From NCBI GenBank assembly GCA_004353515.1, contig SMNZ01000004.1, positions 392,360 through 456,359 on the forward strand: 64,000 nt of DNA. Direction: 5' to 3'. The translations under genes and the position numbers were made by a program. Numbering within the stretch: the first letter of the stretch is position 1; each line of letters begins with the position of its first letter. Shown one piece after another: positions 25,599 through 35,290 of this stretch. The stretch is from Alteromonadaceae bacterium M269. Its GTDB lineage: Bacteria; Pseudomonadota; Gammaproteobacteria; Enterobacterales; Alteromonadaceae. The notes beneath the pieces are model-generated. The model was given only the letters and a program-made list of their open reading frames with translations. It was not told the DNA's origin and did no database searches.

Positions 25599-26492
25599 AT
25601 GAGCCAAGAACTGATAAAACAACTCGTTGAAAACAGCATCAGCGAGGACGGCATGATAGAAACTGGCGTTAAAGGTGTGCAGCTCTTTAGAGTCAGCGAT
25701 CCTGTTCGCTGCGCTCCGGCTATCTACGAACCTACAATTATAGCTATCGTGAGTGGCTCCAAAGAAGCCATATTGGATGGCAAGAGCTACGTGTATGACA
25801 AGAGCCAATACATGTGTTGCTCTATGAGCATGCCGGTAGAAGCAGGAACCCCCACCGCTTCTCCAGAAAACCCTCTGCTTGGCGTTTATATCTCTCTGGA
25901 TACGAGAGTTATGACTGAGCTCGCTATTGAAATGGAAAGTGCAACAGGTGCTATTCGCCTTCCCAAAAGCGGACCTATCCCTTCTGGTTTAGCCCTCGCT
26001 GAATGGGACGAGACCTTTACGGACGCACTGCTACGCCTATTGCAGTTAGGTCGAAGTCCAGTAGATACAGCCATACTAGGGGATAACCGACTTCGTGAGG
26101 TTTATTATTCAGTATTGAAGGGGGAAGCAGGAGATTCCGCTAGACGCGCATTTGGCGTAGGTAACGAAATTGCCAGGGCAATCGAGTACTTATCTACACG
26201 CTTGAGTGAAACCGTCACTATTGAAGACATGGCAGCCAAAGTTGGCATGAGCCGAGCCGTATTTCATCGAAAATTCAAACAAGCCACCAAAATGTCCCCT
26301 ATTCAGTTCGTAAAGTCGATGCGACTCAATACCGCTGCAATGAAGATTGCAGGAGGGATGAATGTCAATATGGCAGCCATGGAAGTAGGTTACGTAAGCT
26401 CCTCACAGTTCAGCCGAGAATTCAAACGTATGTATGGCCAGTCCCCCAAACAGTGGATTCATTCCAAACAACAACTTACAGATGTGACGTAA
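25599..26492 (+). CDS. AraC-family regulator with AraC_N domain (YqhC-like)
   Basis: A 297-residue activator. Residues about 20-170 carry the AraC_N (PF06719-type) domain seen in E. coli YqhC: APAIYEPTIIAIVSGSKEAI, QYMCCSMSMPVEAGTP, and ENPLLGVYISLD. Two HTH motifs fill about 190-290 (TIEDMAAKVGMSRAVFHRKF; VNMAAMEVGYVSSSQFSREF). YqhC senses reactive aldehydes in E. coli; that this one does so is inference. Divergent from the SDR gene. The window also holds a YqhD-like reductase at 12.7 kb, but that one sits beside a LysR gene. Confidence 0.9.
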   Translation: MSQELIKQLVENSISEDGMIETGVKGVQLFRVSDPVRCAPAIYEPTIIAIVSGSKEAILDGKSYVYDKSQYMCCSMSMPVEAGTPTASPENPLLGVYISLDTRVMTELAIEMESATGAIRLPKSGPIPSGLALAEWDETFTDALLRLLQLGRSPVDTAILGDNRLREVYYSVLKGEAGDSARRAFGVGNEIARAIEYLSTRLSETVTIEDMAAKVGMSRAVFHRKFKQATKMSPIQFVKSMRLNTAAMKIAGGMNVNMAAMEVGYVSSSQFSREFKRMYGQSPKQWIHSKQQLTDVT

Positions 26493-26659
26493 ACCTACTA
26501 TGTATGCCACCCACTGTTAAAGACTCAATTAACAGCTGAAATATCGCCTCAACAAAACCATGAACATTGCTCATAGATTGATGAAATAATATCATTTTTA
26601 TTCATATAAATTTACACGTATAAAACACTCTTCTGTTGCTAACACTAGACGAGATTAAG

Positions 26660-27637
26660 ATGAATAAAGATTTTTCATTTGCTATTAAGAGCATTTGTTT
26701 CGATGAAAATTATCATCCGTCGGACAATACACGTATCACAACCAACTTCGCTAACTTGGCACGAGGAAAGAGCCGCCAAGAGAACTTACGCAACGCCTTG
26801 AGGATGATCGACAATAGTTTCAATGCCTTAGCGCCTTGGGACAACCCTAATGGAGATCGCTATTCTGTCGAGCTCGAAATTATTTCTGTTGATATGGATA
26901 TTGAAGGTAGCGGCCATGCTTTTCCATCGATTGAAATACTAAAAACAAACATTGTTGATCATAAGACTGATAAACGCATTGAAGGTATTGTCGGGAATAA
27001 CTTCTCGTCTTATGTTCGGGATTATGACTTCAGCGTTTTACTATTAAATCATAATAAGGACCAACCGCAATTTAGCATCCCAAACAATTTTGGCGAACTG
27101 CATGGCAAGTTATTTAAATACTTTGTTAGTTCAAACGCTTATAAACAGCACTTCAAAAAGCCACCTGTTATATGCCTCAGTGTTTCGGATAACAAAACAT
27201 ACCATAGAACTGAAAATCACCATCCCGTCCTAGGTGTTGAATATCAGCCAAATGAATCTTCTTTAACAGAGCAATATTTCAAAAAGATGGGGTTAGAGGT
27301 ACGCTACTTTATGCCCCCCAACAGTGTTGCGCCTTTAGCTTTTTACTTTTTTGGCGACTTGCTGAGTGACTACAGCAACCTTGAGCTTATTAGCACCATT
27401 AGTACGATGGAGACTTTCCAGAAAATCTACAGACCTGAGATTTATAACGCTAATGCTGTCGCAGGGAAGTGCTATCAACCTAACTTGAAGAACCTGGATC
27501 ATTCAATCACTCAAATTGTTTATGACCGCGAGGAACGCAGCCGATTGGCGATCGAGCAAGGTAAATTTGCTGAAGAGCACTTTATCAAACCCTATCAAAC
27601 TGTTCTCGAGCAGTGGTCTGCTAACTATGCGATTTAA
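26660..27637 (+). CDS. mesX: DUF1852 protein MesX, partner of methionine synthase MesD
   Basis: A 325-residue protein of the DUF1852 family from ATG 26660 (a TTG at 26636 would add eight residues). Family-typical blocks include FAIKSICFDENYHPSDNTRI, RGKSRQENLRNALRMIDNSF and SVELEIISVDMDIEGSGHAF. DUF1852 has been described as MesX, required with MesD for a folate-independent, oxygen-requiring methionine synthesis. The gene lies 35 bases before mesD, so they form an operon; this neighbour makes the assignment firm. No MetJ-like repeat was obvious upstream. Confidence 0.85.
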   Translation: MNKDFSFAIKSICFDENYHPSDNTRITTNFANLARGKSRQENLRNALRMIDNSFNALAPWDNPNGDRYSVELEIISVDMDIEGSGHAFPSIEILKTNIVDHKTDKRIEGIVGNNFSSYVRDYDFSVLLLNHNKDQPQFSIPNNFGELHGKLFKYFVSSNAYKQHFKKPPVICLSVSDNKTYHRTENHHPVLGVEYQPNESSLTEQYFKKMGLEVRYFMPPNSVAPLAFYFFGDLLSDYSNLELISTISTMETFQKIYRPEIYNANAVAGKCYQPNLKNLDHSITQIVYDREERSRLAIEQGKFAEEHFIKPYQTVLEQWSANYAI

Positions 27638-27672
27638 CCTCAGATTCTCATAAACATACTAAAGCGACAATT

Positions 27673-28701
27673 ATGAAAACACTATTACCGACATCTACTG
27701 CAGGCAGTCTACCCAAACCTTCTTGGCTTGCAGAACCTGAGAAGCTTTGGTCACCTTGGAAGTTGCAAGATGAAGAACTCGTTAGCGGCAAACAAGACGC
27801 TTTGCGTGTATCACTGCAAGAGCAACAACAAGCAGGCATTGATATTGTCAGTGACGGCGAACAGACACGCCAACATTTTGTGACAACCTTTATCGAGCAC
27901 CTCAGTGGTGTTGATTTCGAAAAACGTAAAACCGTGAAAATTCGTGACCGCTATGACGCGAGTGTCCCTATGGTTGTCGATGAGGTTTCTCGTCAAAAAC
28001 CTGTTTTTGTTGAAGATGCCAAGTTTCTACGCCAGCAAACCAAGCAGCCAATAAAATGGGCGTTACCAGGCCCCATGACGATGATAGACACACTTTATGA
28101 TGACCATTATCAAAGTCGAGAAAAGCTCGCTTGGGAATTCGCTAAAATACTCAATCAAGAAGCTAAAGAATTGGAAGCTGCTGGTGTTGATATCATCCAA
28201 TTCGATGAGCCTGCGTTCAACGTCTTCTTTGATGAAGTTAACGATTGGGGAATTGCTACATTAGAAAAAGCCATTGAAGGACTTAACTGCCAAACTGCAG
28301 TACATATTTGCTATGGCTATGGCATCAAAGCCAATACAGATTGGAAGAAAACACTCGGATCAGAATGGAGACAATACGAAGAGGTTTTCCCTAAACTGCA
28401 AACATCGAATATCGACCTTATCTCACTAGAGTGCCATAACTCACGTGTTCCTATAGATTTACTTGAACTCGTTCGAGGTAAAAAAGTCATGGTAGGAGCC
28501 ATTGATGTGGCAAATAAGACTGTTGAAACACCCGAAGAAGTTGCCAATACCCTGCGAAAAGCTCTTGAATTTGTCGATGCCGATAAACTCTACCCCTGCA
28601 CCAACTGCGGCATGGCTCCTTTACCTCGAGAGGTTGCAAGAGGCAAACTAAATGCCTTAAGTGCCGGTGCAGAAATAGTTAGAAGAGAGCTTGCAGTTTA
28701 G
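27673..28701 (+). CDS. mesD: Core-type methionine synthase MesD
   Basis: A 342-residue MetE C-terminal-domain-like enzyme, under half the length of full MetE and lacking the folate-binding N-terminal domain. It has the N-terminal TSTAGSLPKPSWL, LPGPMTM (131-137), IIQFDEPAF (174-182), and zinc ligands that fit His211 and Cys213 (VHICYG), Glu253 (SLECH) and Cys312 (CTNCGM). It transfers a methyl group to homocysteine; the natural donor of MesD is not settled, and the reaction needs MesX and oxygen. The DUF1852 gene just upstream identifies the MesD subfamily. Confidence 0.87.
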   Translation: MKTLLPTSTAGSLPKPSWLAEPEKLWSPWKLQDEELVSGKQDALRVSLQEQQQAGIDIVSDGEQTRQHFVTTFIEHLSGVDFEKRKTVKIRDRYDASVPMVVDEVSRQKPVFVEDAKFLRQQTKQPIKWALPGPMTMIDTLYDDHYQSREKLAWEFAKILNQEAKELEAAGVDIIQFDEPAFNVFFDEVNDWGIATLEKAIEGLNCQTAVHICYGYGIKANTDWKKTLGSEWRQYEEVFPKLQTSNIDLISLECHNSRVPIDLLELVRGKKVMVGAIDVANKTVETPEEVANTLRKALEFVDADKLYPCTNCGMAPLPREVARGKLNALSAGAEIVRRELAV

Positions 28702-28838
28702 TTAGCGCTTCCCCTAATATTATTTGAGTAGCTTAAATACAGTTAGGACTTTTTGATTCCTTAACCGAGTGATAACGCTAACGCAGAGAATAGATAGAAT
28801 CAGGCTACTTTTAGCAGATCAACTGAAACCTATGAAAC

Positions 28839-28863
28839 GCACCGGAATGATATATCCCGGTGC
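28839..28863. terminator. Hairpin between convergent mesD and lipoprotein genes
   Basis: GCACCGG (28839-28845) and CCGGTGC (28857-28863) form a perfect seven-base stem with an eleven-base AT-rich loop. A weaker outer pairing of GATCAAC with GTTGATC encloses it. Its place between two convergent genes fits a shared terminator, though no long U-tract follows. Confidence 0.5.
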
Positions 28864-28880
28864 TATCTGTTGATCGTCAT

Positions 28881-29984
28881 TTAACGCGTAATAATAAGTA
28901 ATCCATTCGTACGATCAGCTACTACAACATGGGTTGAAGAGGCTGCGACCCCTGTAGGTTGCGCTAGGCCTTCAGTTGGTTCTAGGCTTTCCACCACGTT
29001 TGACGAAGTAGGATCGACCACATCTACGGTATTGTTGGTTACTCCTACCACAAATAGTTGAGTCCCATCTGTTGCGACATTTGTTGGCTCATACCCTAAT
29101 AAGATAGGCTGAAGTAAGGCGTTATTGTCTTCTAAATCAATTACTTCCACCCCTTCCGCCGCAAAGTTAGCAACATAAAGCCTATTGTTAAGGAATTCGC
29201 TTTCAACAGGGAAGTTAGCAGGCGTAAACACGGAACTAAAGTTAAAGGCGCCAGGAGTGAGAACCACGTCTTGCTCGACGGATAAAACATTGCCATCACT
29301 ATCCAGCTGAGCAATCTGGATGGCCCAGTTTGCTACTGCACCAATATCTTGCGAATAAAATGCAGTCACTCCATTTGCTGTTGCAGTAACGGTCACATCA
29401 GGGTTCCCTGTCGTGTTATCCACGGCAAGAATTCCGTTGGTCGCTAGAGTAAGCGGGTTATTTGAATTGGTGTAGGTGTACACCTGCGTATTTGAACCGC
29501 CCGCACCACCAGATACTACTAACACGCCATTAGCAGCAGACAGCCCAGAAAAAGCAGCAAAATTGGTATTCAAAGTGCCTAATACACTAGGCTGGGCAGG
29601 GTCACTGATATCTAAGGCAGTCAGCACATTACCCGCTTGAGTAAATAGTAGCTGTTCGTCTGCATCAAAGGTTATATCGTCGGCAGATACACTAACTAAA
29701 CTTCTTTCAAAGGTAGCTAATTCAGCGACTTCGATTTCGCTACCACAAGCGGCGTAAGCAAAACCGTTTACTATGACCACATTTAGACATCCATTGGCTG
29801 CCAAACTACCGCTGTCAGTCGGCGTACCTGTATTACCATCGTCTCCACCACCATTATCCGGAGGGTTATCATTGTCGACCGAGGGTGGAGTAGACGGAGG
29901 CGCCACAGTATCATCAGAACCACCGCCACAAGCGCTTAACATCGCCAACAAAAATAAACTCAACAAGCTGTGTTTGACCAACAT
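28881..29984 (-). CDS. Beta-propeller lipoprotein
   Basis: A 367-residue lipoprotein from ATG 29984, preceded by AGAGGT; a frame from 30035 would place the signal internally. Lipobox LSAC near residue 19 is followed by GGGSDD, then a Pro/Asp/Gly-rich linker to about residue 60. The rest reads as LVIVP/YVTN-like propeller blades: NVVIVNGFAYAACGSEIEVA, LTALDISDPAQPSVLGTLNT, LYVANFAAEGVEVIDLED, THVVVADRTNGLLIITR. These proteins sit on the outer membrane or cell surface and usually mediate binding; no partner is evident. Confidence 0.82.
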   Translation of the reverse strand: MLVKHSLLSLFLLAMLSACGGGSDDTVAPPSTPPSVDNDNPPDNGGGDDGNTGTPTDSGSLAANGCLNVVIVNGFAYAACGSEIEVAELATFERSLVSVSADDITFDADEQLLFTQAGNVLTALDISDPAQPSVLGTLNTNFAAFSGLSAANGVLVVSGGAGGSNTQVYTYTNSNNPLTLATNGILAVDNTTGNPDVTVTATANGVTAFYSQDIGAVANWAIQIAQLDSDGNVLSVEQDVVLTPGAFNFSSVFTPANFPVESEFLNNRLYVANFAAEGVEVIDLEDNNALLQPILLGYEPTNVATDGTQLFVVGVTNNTVDVVDPTSSNVVESLEPTEGLAQPTGVAASSTHVVVADRTNGLLIITR

Positions 29985-30365
29985 GCAAACCTCTAGAACA
30001 TAGTTTCGATCGAAATTTCGGCAACAACCTAGCACTCAGGCCTTCGCATTTCAAAGCTCGGACAGCATTGTTTTAAAAATGTTATTTAATCTAATTTTTG
30101 TGAGATCAGCTATATTTCAACAACTTGAGAGCAAACTGGTCGTTTGAAGGCTATAACGATGAGTAGGCGAGACTTATCCACTCGGTAAGAAAATGAAAAG
30201 TAAGCTGTTGAGTCAAATAATGAAACGAGCGAGTAACTATCTCGAGCTGACTATTTGCAGATGTTAAGGAGCATTGTTTCTTAGTGATCGATTTAACAGC
30301 TTACTTGACCAGACCATTTGAATGATATTAGATAAATAACAACAGCCTCTAGATTTCGTAGTGTG
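29985..30365. other. 381-base intergenic region between divergent genes
   Basis: It holds the promoter regions of the propeller lipoprotein (minus) and of the AraC gene (plus). AT-rich; I see no small gene, tRNA or strong inverted repeat. Confidence 0.4.
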
Positions 30366-31055
30366 ATGAGCTTGATAAATGAAACACTAGATGCAGGCGT
30401 GACATTGACACGTCACATGCATAAAAAGCCCTACGTAACACTCATCTTAAGTGGAAGTTACATTGAAGCTGGCGATCATGGACGCTTTGAAGTGAAGCCA
30501 GGAGATATTTTAATGCATGGACATTTTGCAGCACACGCAAACTGGATTTCACCATATCGCGATGTAAAAACGCTAAATATAGAATTAAACGACATCCCAA
30601 ACTTACAAGCCGTTTGCACATCAGACAGTTTTGATTCTGTTATCAAATACGCAAAATATGATATTCCACTGGCTTTAAACGAGTTATTTTCCTCCATTGT
30701 TCCAAAAGCACAGCCATTGTCTGATTGGCCCGAAGTGTTAGCAAAAGCAATACGAAATGATCCCATCAAAGATATTGGGTATTGGTGTAAATTTTTGGAT
30801 TTAACCCCAGGAACTGTTAGCCGTGGCTTCAAACGAGCTTTTGGCGTAACTGTTACGCAATATAGAGCTACTGTTAGAGCACGTGGCGCCCTACTTAAAT
30901 TAAGAAAAGAGAATGTAAGTCTGAGTGAATTAGCTTACGCCTGGGGCTTCTCAGATCAGCCCCACTTTACTCGTGCTATTCGTGCACTGACAGGGCAAAC
31001 ACCAAGTTACTGGCAAAAAGTCAAAAATATTCAAGACAAGAATTCAAGGCCTTAA
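30366..31055 (+). CDS. AraC-family regulator with cupin sensor domain
   Basis: A 229-residue regulator. The N-terminal cupin-like part (about 1-75) shows VTLTRHMHKKPYVTLILSGS and FEVKPGDILMHGHFAAHANW. The C-terminal AraC DNA-binding domain (about 140-220) shows DLTPGTVSRGFKRAFGVTVT and VSLSELAYAWGFSDQPHFTR. ATG 30366 is preferred to the GTG three bases earlier. It is shorter than typical AraC proteins. The metallopeptidase gene 41 bases downstream may be its target. Confidence 0.85.
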   Translation: MSLINETLDAGVTLTRHMHKKPYVTLILSGSYIEAGDHGRFEVKPGDILMHGHFAAHANWISPYRDVKTLNIELNDIPNLQAVCTSDSFDSVIKYAKYDIPLALNELFSSIVPKAQPLSDWPEVLAKAIRNDPIKDIGYWCKFLDLTPGTVSRGFKRAFGVTVTQYRATVRARGALLKLRKENVSLSELAYAWGFSDQPHFTRAIRALTGQTPSYWQKVKNIQDKNSRP

Positions 31056-31096
31056 TAACCTTTCCTCAAGTTTTCGCAATAAAACGGCATAATCCC

Positions 31097-32116
31097 ATGC
31101 GATTTATGAACTTTACTTACATTTTCTTCTTGTCTTTTTCTTCAGTATTAGCTGCAAATGAAAGCTCGAATGACCAGCTAGTCTCACAAGCAATAGGTGC
31201 ATCTCTTCAAGGGGATACAAGTGCTGCGCTCAATTATTTAGCTAAAGTGGAAGCTCCAAAATTAAATCAAAAATCTGAGCTTTTTTACAACTGTATGCAT
31301 GAACGCTTCGGCAATATTACGCCCACTAAGAACACAAGTGCCGTCGAAGGAAGCTTGACCGCTAAACTCACCAAGCTATTTCGCAATTATTGGCACAAGT
31401 CGTTAGGCTCTCCTGATTCGAGAAATGAAAACGGGATTGAACTAGATAACAAACTCAAGGAAGAGCTTGGCTTGGATAAAGATGCGACACCAGCCGAATT
31501 GGACGACACGATACGTTCTAAGCTGAAGAAAGAGGGAAATTATGCACTTCTTGGTCAGACAGGTGTTTTGCGTGAACTCATGATTTGGAGTAAAGAAGAA
31601 AGAAAACAGGAGTCAGTGAAAATGCCGCATGGAAACTATAAGACTTCAGTTGTGTATCTTGATGAATTTATAGAAGCTGGATGGGCAATGTATGCAACTT
31701 GCGAGCAAAGAGGAACAGGCGGTTGGGTTGCAGAAAAGACCCTTTATGCGGTTGTCCCTAGATATAAAGATATTAAAAGTGAAGTATTTAGCGTCACTTT
31801 TCTTGGTCATGAAACGCAGCATTTTCTTGACTTGGACAAGTACGACGACCTTCAATCTTGGGAGTTAGAATACCGAGCTAAATTGATGGAATTGAGTATG
31901 GCTGATAAAACTCAAACAAGTGTTTTGCGAAAGTTTATAGAAGACCAACGAAATGATGCTTCATATCCGCATTCCTATGCAAACTATAAATTGCTTAAAG
32001 ACTTAGTATCAACACTCGCACTCTCAACTCCCAACGATTTGTATAATGTTGATCGTGAACACCTAAATAACGCAGCTATCACTTTATTCAACGCTGACAC
32101 TATTTCGCGCCACTAA
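31097..32116 (+). CDS. Predicted exported zinc metallopeptidase (HETQH), no known family
   Basis: A 339-residue protein with a Sec signal peptide (FTYIFFLSFSSVLAA, cleavage near residue 20). The notable feature is HETQH at 238-242, a match to the HExxH zinc-protease signature, within FLGHETQHFLDLDKYDD. It is followed by Glu256 and Glu258 in SWELEYRAKLMEL, at the spacing expected for the third ligand of a gluzincin. Upstream helices (about 30-170) are of unknown fold and contain two Cys (66, 202) that could form a disulfide. It lies 41 bases after an AraC gene. The peptidase role is inferred from the motif only. Confidence 0.65.
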   Translation: MRFMNFTYIFFLSFSSVLAANESSNDQLVSQAIGASLQGDTSAALNYLAKVEAPKLNQKSELFYNCMHERFGNITPTKNTSAVEGSLTAKLTKLFRNYWHKSLGSPDSRNENGIELDNKLKEELGLDKDATPAELDDTIRSKLKKEGNYALLGQTGVLRELMIWSKEERKQESVKMPHGNYKTSVVYLDEFIEAGWAMYATCEQRGTGGWVAEKTLYAVVPRYKDIKSEVFSVTFLGHETQHFLDLDKYDDLQSWELEYRAKLMELSMADKTQTSVLRKFIEDQRNDASYPHSYANYKLLKDLVSTLALSTPNDLYNVDREHLNNAAITLFNADTISRH

Positions 32117-32416
32117 ATTCAGCTTAAAAGTCGCACCGGCTCAACAGACCGTTGAAATAGCATTGAAGCTTTTTTCAACTAAATCAAAGAACTAATGAGA
32201 CGATATGCAATGATATTTTCTAAGAATAGGGATTATCTAATCAAAGTGATTAGATAAAGATATTTTAGCTGAACAGGGACATACTATACCTTAAGCACAA
32301 ATACATGAGACGTTTTTAGAAACCGTGAATTCAGAGTATTATATTTTCGTAGCTCTTTGCAGAAGTTCGCTTCTTTTTCTACAAGAACCTCCGTTTAAAC
32401 GCCCGAAAAGGTAAAA
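32117..32416. repeat. Intergenic region with an inverted repeat and one copy of a dispersed element
   Basis: TTATCTAATCA (32233-32243) and TGATTAGATAA (32247-32257) form a perfect eleven-base inverted repeat with loop AAG. The stretch 32180-32241 has three blocks, TAAATCAA, GATATGCAA and ATTATCTAAT, in the same order and nearly the same spacing as at 43041-43104, so the two are probably related elements. No gene seen. The acyltransferase ribosome site AAAAGG is at the right edge. Confidence 0.5.
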
Positions 32417-33529
32417 ATGAATAGACTCCCCGGCCTTGATCTATTACGCGCAATTGCGATTGTGTGGGTGATGCTTTTTCACGCTTTGCGTATAGGTACA
32501 CCTTCTAGAGAATTTTCGATATATGGCTGGATGGGAGTCGATCTATTCTTTGTGCTGAGTGGTTTTTTAATTGGTAATCAGTTGTTTAAGTCAATTTCTC
32601 AAAGGCATGAGTTAAACATTAGAGAATTTTACATAAGCCGTGCCTTCAGGATTCTCCCAGCTTACTTAGTGGTGATGTCTATTTACTTTTTAGTTCCACT
32701 GACTCAAGAGGGACGTGGCTTACAGCCTCTATGGCAATTTCTAACCTTTTCGGTAAACCTATTTATTGACAGTAAATACAGCAACACATTCTCTCATGTA
32801 TGGTCACTTTGTGTAGAGGAGCATTTCTATGTTGTATTCCCGATAATCGCGATGTTGTTTATGAATCGAGGTGGAGCGGCCAAGGTTATAATTTTGTCTC
32901 TTGTAATCATTGCTTTTGGTATGTATCTACGAAGCGATATTTGGTTGAACGAACTAGGCTCAGGTCCCTTCGTACGGCTTTATATCGAAAAAATATACTA
33001 TCCCACTTACACACGACTTGATGGCCTTTTGGCCGGTGTATTGTTAGCGACGTTAAAAGTGTTTCGGCCGCAACTATGGGGTGCCACAATGAAACACGCA
33101 AACAAAATTTTATTTGTTGGGTTTTCGGGATTGGCACTAGCAGTTTGGATTTTTCAAAATCGTTTTGGGCTTCTCGGTACGGTTATTGGCTTCCCGATAC
33201 TATCATTTAGCTTGGCTTTTATTGTTGCTGGTGCATCAAGCTCCAAATCAATTCTCGGCATGTATTCGGTGCCAGGGGCAAGTGTTATCGCTACACTTGC
33301 TTATAGCCTTTACCTGACGCATAAATCAGTATTCCACATAGTAAGATCAACTATTGGTACACAGCTGAGCTCAAATGGATATCAAGAGTTTTTTGTTTAT
33401 AGTATGGCCGTTTTCTTAGTAGCCATAGTCTTGTATGTCACCGTTGAGAGGCCGTTTCTTAAATTGAAGGTTCAGTTTTTAGCTTGGAATAGTGCGAGGT
33501 TTCAAAGAACCTCAGGAATTAGCACGTAA
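32417..33529 (+). CDS. Acyltransferase 3 family membrane protein (OafA-like)
   Basis: A 370-residue integral membrane acyltransferase with about ten helices. It has the N-terminal LPGLDLLRAIAIVWVMLFHA, WMGVDLFFVLSGFLIGNQLF, the RAFRILPAYL block and HVWSLCVEEHFYVVFPI, all diagnostic for the AT3 family. The catalytic His in VMLFHA is present. Such proteins acetylate or otherwise acylate sugars of lipopolysaccharide, peptidoglycan or exported glycans from the cytoplasmic side. No glycan genes are adjacent, so the acceptor is unknown. There is no fused SGNH domain. Confidence 0.92.
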   Translation: MNRLPGLDLLRAIAIVWVMLFHALRIGTPSREFSIYGWMGVDLFFVLSGFLIGNQLFKSISQRHELNIREFYISRAFRILPAYLVVMSIYFLVPLTQEGRGLQPLWQFLTFSVNLFIDSKYSNTFSHVWSLCVEEHFYVVFPIIAMLFMNRGGAAKVIILSLVIIAFGMYLRSDIWLNELGSGPFVRLYIEKIYYPTYTRLDGLLAGVLLATLKVFRPQLWGATMKHANKILFVGFSGLALAVWIFQNRFGLLGTVIGFPILSFSLAFIVAGASSSKSILGMYSVPGASVIATLAYSLYLTHKSVFHIVRSTIGTQLSSNGYQEFFVYSMAVFLVAIVLYVTVERPFLKLKVQFLAWNSARFQRTSGIST

Positions 33530-33814
33530 CTTAGCACAAGGATGTTCCGAGTTTATTGCCTTAAAACAAACTAGTAAGGCCCATAAGAACCGGTTGCGCT
33601 CACTTCATTTATGACGATCTAATATGGATAGTGAAGTGTTCAAATACGGACACTTTAATGTACATATTTGAACACTTACTTGCGACCTTCATTTAACAAG
33701 GATTGGCATAAGAGCAATTAAGTTATTTAAATCAACACCTTAAAACATGGCCTGTTTATTGTTTACCTCTACCCAAATACTCAAAAACCTTTGGAACATA
33801 AATTGAGGGATAAA

Positions 33815-35188
33815 ATGAATAAATTTCAGCTACTTGTATTGTCAGTTATCGTTTTGACACTCGTCGCATGCGCAACGAAAGAAACGAAGCCCATCGACAC
33901 GCATTTTAGCGGCGCTTATCAGTTCGAAGACGGTACGCTGGTTTCCATTGGACCTTCCAATGACAAACGTATGAGAATGATTCGCTATGAAGATGGTCAA
34001 CCATTTTCACTCTATCATAATCAAGACGAAGGGTTTGATGTCTCTAGTGGGTTTAACTCAGAGGACTTCTTTGCTGCCGGCAACTTCCAATACGATTCAA
34101 ATGGCGAAATCGTATCGGCGGATTGGCAGGAAGATAACTATCAAAAGCAGTTGAAACGACTGCCTCTAATTCGCAAACAGATTATGTTCAAAAGTGGGGA
34201 GCTAACGCTTAGAGGCGAGTTAACACTACCTGCTGGTGATGGCCCATTCCCCGTCGTTATTACGATTCATGGGTCTGAAAGTTATAGTGCTGTAGATTAT
34301 TATCAATGGCCTTATATGCTTGCAGCCAATGGTATTGCTGGTTTTAAGTTTGATAAACGCGGTACTGGCGGGTCTGAAGGTGAATACACACAAAATTTTC
34401 CGACATTAGCAGGCGATGTTATTGCCGCAATCAAAAGGCTCGAACAAGAAAACACTATTGATATAAGTCGTACTAACTTGCTTGGCTTTAGCCAAGGTGG
34501 TTGGATAGCCCCACTAGTAGCAAAACAGGTTGATATACAATCCTACATCATCGGCTTTGGTACAACTGTGCCGACCCCAAGGGAAGACCGTTGGGGTTAT
34601 GTTAAGCGACTCCTTGATAATGGTTTTGGTGAAGAAGAAATCGCCAAGGCCGATCAGTTTAACGAAATCATCACTAAAATTGTTTTCGAACATGACGAAA
34701 GTTCATGGGATGACTTAATCGCACTAAAGGAGGCCCATGAAGATGAAGAGTGGTTTCACACAATCGCTGGTTCAGATTCCGTACTGGGTATTGTCGCTTC
34801 CAAACTAACTCACCCATTAGCGAGCATCATGCCTAATTTTGGCTGGAAGCTATACACCAAATGGAAAAGAGGTGACGACAACGGTCCAAGCTTCAACCAC
34901 ACCTATCAGCCACTTGAAACGTTAGAGTCGCTAAATACGCCTTCTTTATGGCTCATGGCGGGCGAAGATACAAGCTTACCCACGCCCGAGACAGTCAAAG
35001 ATCTATCAACTCTGAAAGCTAAAGGTTTACCAGTAGATTACGTTATTTATGAAGGCGCAGAACATGGCAACGTTGTCTACACCACAGACGAATCAGGCAA
35101 TCGCACCTATACAAATTACGCGAACACTTATTTCAAAGATGTGGTTGAGTATTTTAAGGCTCAAAACCTTGATACGGAAAATAATTAA
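33815..35188 (+). CDS. Alpha/beta hydrolase lipoprotein
   Basis: A 457-residue protein from ATG 33815, which follows GAGGGA; an ATG at 33791 would add an eight-residue leader. The lipobox LVAC puts the lipidated Cys at residue 19. Residues about 25-115 form a beta-rich N-terminal domain. The hydrolase core follows with PFPVVITIHGSE (oxyanion HGS), DKRGTGGSEG, nucleophile Ser226 in GFSQGGW, Asp in LMAGEDTSLP and His in YEGAEHGNV. It resembles periplasmic or outer-membrane carboxylesterases and dipeptidyl-hydrolase-like proteins; the substrate is unknown. It is convergent with a second exported hydrolase. Confidence 0.83.
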   Translation: MNKFQLLVLSVIVLTLVACATKETKPIDTHFSGAYQFEDGTLVSIGPSNDKRMRMIRYEDGQPFSLYHNQDEGFDVSSGFNSEDFFAAGNFQYDSNGEIVSADWQEDNYQKQLKRLPLIRKQIMFKSGELTLRGELTLPAGDGPFPVVITIHGSESYSAVDYYQWPYMLAANGIAGFKFDKRGTGGSEGEYTQNFPTLAGDVIAAIKRLEQENTIDISRTNLLGFSQGGWIAPLVAKQVDIQSYIIGFGTTVPTPREDRWGYVKRLLDNGFGEEEIAKADQFNEIITKIVFEHDESSWDDLIALKEAHEDEEWFHTIAGSDSVLGIVASKLTHPLASIMPNFGWKLYTKWKRGDDNGPSFNHTYQPLETLESLNTPSLWLMAGEDTSLPTPETVKDLSTLKAKGLPVDYVIYEGAEHGNVVYTTDESGNRTYTNYANTYFKDVVEYFKAQNLDTENN

Positions 35189-35290
35189 ATTGCTTCGCTT
35201 TGAGAAATGGTTTGAATAAGCCTACAAAAATCGAGCTTGTTCGATATAACTATTAAGCGTCATTTTGGGCACGTCCGTGCCCTAACTGCA

